Assembly (NCBI GenBank): GCA_016217725.1
Contig: JACRHB010000009.1
Span: 1 to 34,500, forward strand
DNA: 34,500 bases
Reading direction: 5' to 3'
From: Nitrospirota bacterium
GTDB taxonomy: Bacteria; Nitrospirota; Thermodesulfovibrionia; UBA6902
Below are positions 31,201 through 34,500 of the stretch, piece after piece (within the stretch, counting starts at the first letter, position 1; the number at the start of each line of letters is the position of its first letter). A model generated the notes under the pieces. The model searched no databases, was not told the origin of the DNA, and saw only the letters and a list, made by a program, of their open reading frames with translations. The position numbers and the translations under genes are program-made.

Positions 31201-34200
31201 ATGCCGGCAAGTCCGCCCACCCCGACCGGGACACTGCTGTTGTCAAGCGTGCCGTTTCCCAGCCTGCCGGATGCATTCCACCCCCAGGACCACGCGATAC
31301 CGGATTCATTAAGAGCAAGTGTATAATTCTCGCCTCCGGCAATTGCGTTAATATCAGTGAGCGCTCCCGTACCTGCCGCGCCGACAACCTGGACAGGGGC
31401 ATTTCTGTTTGTCAATGTCCCATCTCCAAGCTCCCCGGCATAATTACGTCCCCAGGCCCAGACAGTCCCGTCATCCTTTATGGCCAAAGAATGGTTATAA
31501 CCGGCAGCAACGCCGGTAATCCCCCACAGCGCATCAACCTTTACAGGCGCCGTCTCCATTATAGTTACACCATTCCCTAACTGACCGTAGCCGTCCCAGC
31601 CCCATGAGATAACCGTGCCGTCGGACAGCACCGCAACGGAGTGGCCGTATCCGGCCGCCAAAGCAGAGACGTCCGACAGACCGCTTACCTGCACCGGGGC
31701 GTTCATCTCCGATGTCGATCCGTCTCCGAGCTGACCGAAGATATTCCATCCCCAGGCCCACACCGTGCCGTCGTTTTTCAGGGCAAGCGAATGTCCGTTA
31801 CCGGCAGATAGGGCTTTTATTCCTGAGAGCCCGATTGCCTGTACGGGAATATTGCTGTTATAGCCTCCGCCTGACAGGCCGTTGCCTAAACGTCCCGACT
31901 CATTCCACCCCCAGGTCCAGACTGTGCCGTCACCCTTCAAGGCTTCGCTGAAGGTATTTCCGGCAGACACCGCTGTAATACCCGTCAAACTGCTCACCTG
32001 AACAGGAATCGAACTGTCCGTCCATGTTCCATTGCCCAACTGTCCGCCGTTATTGCTCCCCCAGGACCAGACAGTCCCGTCATTCCGGAGCGCGACAGTA
32101 TGTCTGTCTCCTCCAGCGATCGCAACTATGCCGGTCAGGCCGCTCACCTGAACAGGCGCAGACCGGTTTGCCGTGGTCCCGTCCCCTAAACGGCCCTCTC
32201 CATTATATCCCCACGCCCAGACAGTTCCGTCGTTCTTCAGTGCGAGGTTATGATGCTGACCGCTTGCAATGGCGACAATATCTGAAAGCCCGCTCACCTG
32301 AACCGGTGTATTAGCAGCATTCGAGGTCCCGTCACCAAGCTGATTGAGCCAATTGGCGCCCCAGGACCATACCGTCCCGTCTGTCTTCAGCGCAACAGTA
32401 TGGTATTCACCGGCAGAGATCGCCATGATACTTGTCAACCCGCTTACCTGAACGGGCGTTGAGCTTGCTTTATTGGTCCCGTCCCCGAGCTGACCCGCAT
32501 TGTTATATCCCCAGGTCCACACTGTGCCGTCATCCGTGACCATCGCGGTGTGATAATATCCCGCGGCGATCCGCGCCGAGAATACAGCGGGGGCTCCGGG
32601 ATAGACGGTGTTGTCATTATCATCAATATCAGGCATGCCCGTTGAACCGCTGCATCCGCTTATATCATAATTGCCGTCTCCGTATCCGTCGCCGTCCGCA
32701 TCCGTGCAGGTATCGCATGCGTTGCCGGTCCCGTCGCCGTCGTTATCCGCCTGATCCGGATTGTACACATCCGGACAGTTGTCGCAGGCATCGCCGAGGC
32801 CGTCGCCGCTAAAAGTTTGCTCGTACACTTCAATTTCAGACCAGGAAACCCATGAAGGAGAACTTGTCGTCGAAACATATAAGTACAGTATATTTTCTAA
32901 GACAGGATTAAAATCCAGTGAGATTACTTCACCTGCTGACATGTACTTGCTGACAGTCCTGACCCATCGCCAGGTTTCATCATATGTATAAATGTCATGA
33001 GTTGCATACCCTTCAGGAAACTGATTAACAGTCAATTTTATCTGTGCAATCGTATAAGCCTGACCGAGGTCAACTGCGATCCATTGCGGAGAGGAGCCTC
33101 CGGCGTTCCAGGCACTCGATGGATTTCCGTCAAAAGCCTTATCCGCGGTTTCTGAATTATTAAAATTTGAAGCCCATGCAAATTTGTTAAGGGCGATATT
33201 GACCGGCTCAGCGGGATCACTATCAATCTGGTCAGGGTTGTACGCTGACAGGCAGTTGTCAAGAGCATCATTTACGCCATCACCGTCAGAATCATCACAA
33301 GCATCTCCAATGCCGTCATTATCATTATCCGCCTGATCAGGATTCGGATTATTTATGCAATTATCATCGCAATCGTAAACATTCCCGTCCGTGCATTTGT
33401 TGTCCCCGACTGTACCGCTGCCGTCTCCGTCATCGTATATTCCATCACTGTCAGAATCATCACAAGCATCTCCAATTCCGTCACCGTCCAAGTCCGCCTG
33501 GTTCGGATTATATACGTCCGGACAGTTGTCGGTAACATCATAAATTCCATCACCGTCGGAATCATCATCACAAGCATCTCCAATTCCGTCACCGTCCAGG
33601 TCCGCCTGGTTCGGATTATACACGTCCGGACAGTTGTCACAGGCATCTCCGACGCTGTCGCCTTCGAGGTCTGTGGTGCATCTTGAGGTTGTAGTTGTAA
33701 CGCACTCCATAATGCCGGTATCGCACTCGCCGATGCTGTCACATGCTGCGCCGATATTGAACCCCTCATCAATCTGCCCGTCACCGTCATTGTCCTTACC
33801 GTCGCACAGTTCCGGGGCGCCGGGATAGATACTGTTGTCATTATCATTAAAGTCGGTATTATTAGCGGCATAGCCGGCCGGCCGGCCGCATACCTGCACC
33901 GGGCTTGTCGCATCTCCGTATCCGTCCCCGTCGGAATCCTTATACCATGTCTCTGCATCACTTCGCACGCGCACAAATATATCATAATAACTATTTGTCT
34001 TATCCGTAACGAGATTTGCCGGGGATTCAAATGCCGTAAAACGTCCATCCGCGCTGATTGAAGGATTATAGCTGTCGTTGTTTCCCTGGACGCCGTTGGG
34101 ATCCACGCTCACCCTCACGGTCTGTCCCGTCTGACGGTCATGCACAAACACATCCATATAACCATTTGTATCACCTGTGACGAGATTTGACGCCCTGGAT

Positions 34201-34499
34201 CCAAATGCCACAAAACGGCCATCCACGCTGATTGAAGGATACTCGCTGTAGCTGTTTCCCTGGACGCCGTTGTTATCAACGCTCACCCTCACGGTCTGTC
34301 CCGTCTCACGGTCATGCACAAACACATCGCTTCGACCGTTTGTGTCACCCGTGACGAGATTTGACGCCGAGGAATCAAATGCCACAAAACGGCCATCCGC
34401 GCTGATTGATGGATTATAGCTGTAGCTGTTTCCCTGGACGCCGTTGGTATCCACGCTCACCCTCGTGGTCTGTCCTGTCTGACGGTCATGCACAAACAC
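28242..34499 (-). CDS. Giant exported Ca-binding/propeller repeat protein (N-terminus beyond the window)
   Basis: At least 2085 aa, open to the right edge. In order: three 58-aa PD40-like repeats ([22 protein letters not shown]) at about 1-175; MopE and thrombospondin type-3 Ca repeats ([20 protein letters not shown]) to about 420; an F5/8-type discoidin domain ([13 protein letters not shown] ... [17 protein letters not shown]) to about 560; a short Ca repeat; 14 RCC1 repeats (TVWAWGxNxxGQLGDGT) at about 640-1345; a MAM-like carbohydrate-binding type domain; a BACON domain ([17 protein letters not shown]); seven delta-60 repeats (DGTPDxxFGxGG); and a MopE/TSP3 tail ending GIGDACDT. No C-terminal anchor or PEP-CTERM signal is seen. 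A secreted or surface adhesion role is inferred from the domains. Confidence 0.9.
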   Translation of the reverse strand: MFVHDRQTGQTTRVSVDTNGVQGNSYSYNPSISADGRFVAFDSSASNLVTGDTNGRSDVFVHDRETGQTVRVSVDNNGVQGNSYSEYPSISVDGRFVAFGSRASNLVTGDTNGYMDVFVHDRQTGQTVRVSVDPNGVQGNNDSYNPSISADGRFTAFESPANLVTDKTNSYYDIFVRVRSDAETWYKDSDGDGYGDATSPVQVCGRPAGYAANNTDFNDNDNSIYPGAPELCDGKDNDGDGQIDEGFNIGAACDSIGECDTGIMECVTTTTSRCTTDLEGDSVGDACDNCPDVYNPNQADLDGDGIGDACDDDSDGDGIYDVTDNCPDVYNPNQADLDGDGIGDACDDSDSDGIYDDGDGSGTVGDNKCTDGNVYDCDDNCINNPNPDQADNDNDGIGDACDDSDGDGVNDALDNCLSAYNPDQIDSDPAEPVNIALNKFAWASNFNNSETADKAFDGNPSSAWNAGGSSPQWIAVDLGQAYTIAQIKLTVNQFPEGYATHDIYTYDETWRWVRTVSKYMSAGEVISLDFNPVLENILYLYVSTTSSPSWVSWSEIEVYEQTFSGDGLGDACDNCPDVYNPDQADNDGDGTGNACDTCTDADGDGYGDGNYDISGCSGSTGMPDIDDNDNTVYPGAPAVFSARIAAGYYHTAMVTDDGTVWTWGYNNAGQLGDGTNKASSTPVQVSGLTSIMAISAGEYHTVALKTDGTVWSWGANWLNQLGDGTSNAANTPVQVSGLSDIVAIASGQHHNLALKNDGTVWAWGYNGEGRLGDGTTANRSAPVQVSGLTGIVAIAGGDRHTVALRNDGTVWSWGSNNGGQLGNGTWTDSSIPVQVSSLTGITAVSAGNTFSEALKGDGTVWTWGWNESGRLGNGLSGGGYNSNIPVQAIGLSGIKALSAGNGHSLALKNDGTVWAWGWNIFGQLGDGSTSEMNAPVQVSGLSDVSALAAGYGHSVAVLSDGTVISWGWDGYGQLGNGVTIMETAPVKVDALWGITGVAAGYNHSLAIKDDGTVWAWGRNYAGELGDGTLTNRNAPVQVVGAAGTGALTDINAIAGGENYTLALNESGIAWSWGWNASGRLGNGTLDNSSVPVGVGGLAGITDVASRSGHSVALGDDGSVWTWGWNAMGQIGDGAFTDRSTPVQVVDPSGVGTLSDVVAIGAGTFHSLAVKTDGTVRAWGRNEWGQLGNGTGTGSSIPVQVNGLTGITAADGGYGYSIALRNDGTVWAWGMGGRLGDGTWEQHSTPVQVSGLTGVVAVASGMDHSLALKADGTVWTWGNNELGWLGDGTTDWRLTPVQVNGLSNIVAIAGGTNHSLAVTASGDVYAWGWNGYGQLGNDAVSCRTTPYQINFDLSPASLGDAVDNPSLTMTIGGDTGWYGQSVVSYTGGSAAQSGNMGDGQATWMETQVTGPALIDFEWKVSSQQNYDFLCFVIDGVEQPGCISGEVDWQQRQYAVPSGAHTIRWIYSKNDSGSSGADAGWVDNVQVCYGEYSISPQQVRVPFIGGSGTVDVSLAGSCNWTATSSVPWITITSGSSGTGSGTVDYSVSAGPELTGNMIIAGQTTTVNRFGEGGLDTTFNAPNGYEIYNNPLNTDDRLNMVLTFNDKFYVTGSSVNGSGGKDHFIRRLNSDGTPDNGFGSGGMVTFTGLAGRAPKEALQADGKILFMSMAPNGAYGEVQVRRLNTDGTPDSSFAVNGVFTYSSQTNLAWGFGTLGVMDNGKIIVAANSFNGSNNDALILRLMPNGDIDPSFGSGGVYRSNFGETWVENVAFQPDGKVLIIGEGVDGGVAWMMRLTEDGAPDNSFGTNGQVTYNNPDRVYDGYYGIAVQTDGKIVVTGESYTDSSSKVIVARYNEDGSPDASFGTGGIFLYGGDEDKWDGGNWVGIQTDGKILIFCSISDAGSSDSLPGVMRLNGNGTLDSTLGSGGIVTFGYPGNSGGLVYGAVLPDDTIIAVGRIRTGADRDGIIMRLNGDTVCTDNDGDTYSIEGGACGEMDCDDDDPAVNPAADEVCDGADNDCNGYIDDAVCPDEDVDNDGVGDASDNCPDVYNPDQWDYDGDWIGDVCDNCPYDYNPDQADDDGNGIGDACDT

Positions 34500-34500
34500 A

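Noticed and set aside
33353-34048. 231-codon alternative frame inside the giant gene
   Set aside because: Out-of-frame reading of Asp/Gly repeat DNA gives an artificial Met/Thr/Arg-rich repeat; the acidic frame carries clear TSP3 and MopE motifs.
33975-34499. Regular repeats considered as CRISPR
   Set aside because: The units are 174 bp, translated, and without unique spacers; no cas genes are present.

Overview
The window reads as chromosomal DNA of an anaerobic, sulfur-cycling, Gram-negative bacterium. The best guess is a Nitrospirota (Thermodesulfovibrionia-like) lineage; a Desulfobacterota-type lineage cannot be excluded. The reasons are a dsrC-dsrM-dsrK-dsrJ-like gene run with a 2[4Fe-4S] ferredoxin, several other Fe-S proteins, outer-membrane and lipoprotein genes, a PEP-CTERM protein, and the many short palindromic intergenic repeats seen in such genomes. 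The taxonomic call is inference.

Left edge (1-1420): a fragment of a MopE-type acidic repeat protein and a PEP-CTERM protein, both likely exported. Then (1418-5318) a TPR protein converges on a minus-strand block: ftsY, an FmdB-type zinc ribbon, a small transaldolase and a GlcF-like Fe-S protein. Next (5550-8831) come plus-strand genes for a YeiH-family membrane protein with a large extra soluble segment, a TerC-family protein, and a cytidylate-kinase-like protein with a BON-like tail. An MFS transporter (9246-10454) sits between 32-bp inverted repeats and next to a MITE-like element.

The centre (10589-17523) is mostly minus strand: a TlpA-type thioredoxin directly abutting a QueG-like Fe-S protein, ispF, a UvrD-like helicase paired with an EndoQ-type PHP nuclease, and an endonuclease-type mutL. 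Together the last three form a DNA-repair neighbourhood. The helicase lacks almost all of the usual 2B subdomain and carries palindromic repeats translated in frame.

17699-21100 is the dissimilatory sulfur module, transcribed dsrC -> dsrM -> dsrK -> diheme DsrJ-like lipoprotein -> ferredoxin. A strong hairpin separates dsrC from dsrM. DsrC keeps both redox cysteines. The model suggested by family knowledge is electron flow between the quinone pool, DsrMK and the DsrC trisulfide. The DsrJ-like protein ends just before where a third haem motif would be expected. A zinc-ribbon protein of unknown function and tRNA-Ile(GAU) lie upstream.

The right part holds a small lipoprotein divergent from a 1016-aa envelope protein (HExxH peptidase-like domain, PD40 propeller and outer-membrane barrel), a small exported protein, glnA, and a giant Ca-binding/propeller protein of at least 2085 aa that runs off the right edge. 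The most unusual items are the in-frame palindromic repeats, the 2B-less helicase beside EndoQ, the peptidase-propeller-barrel protein, the shortened DsrJ, and the propeller-rich giant protein.
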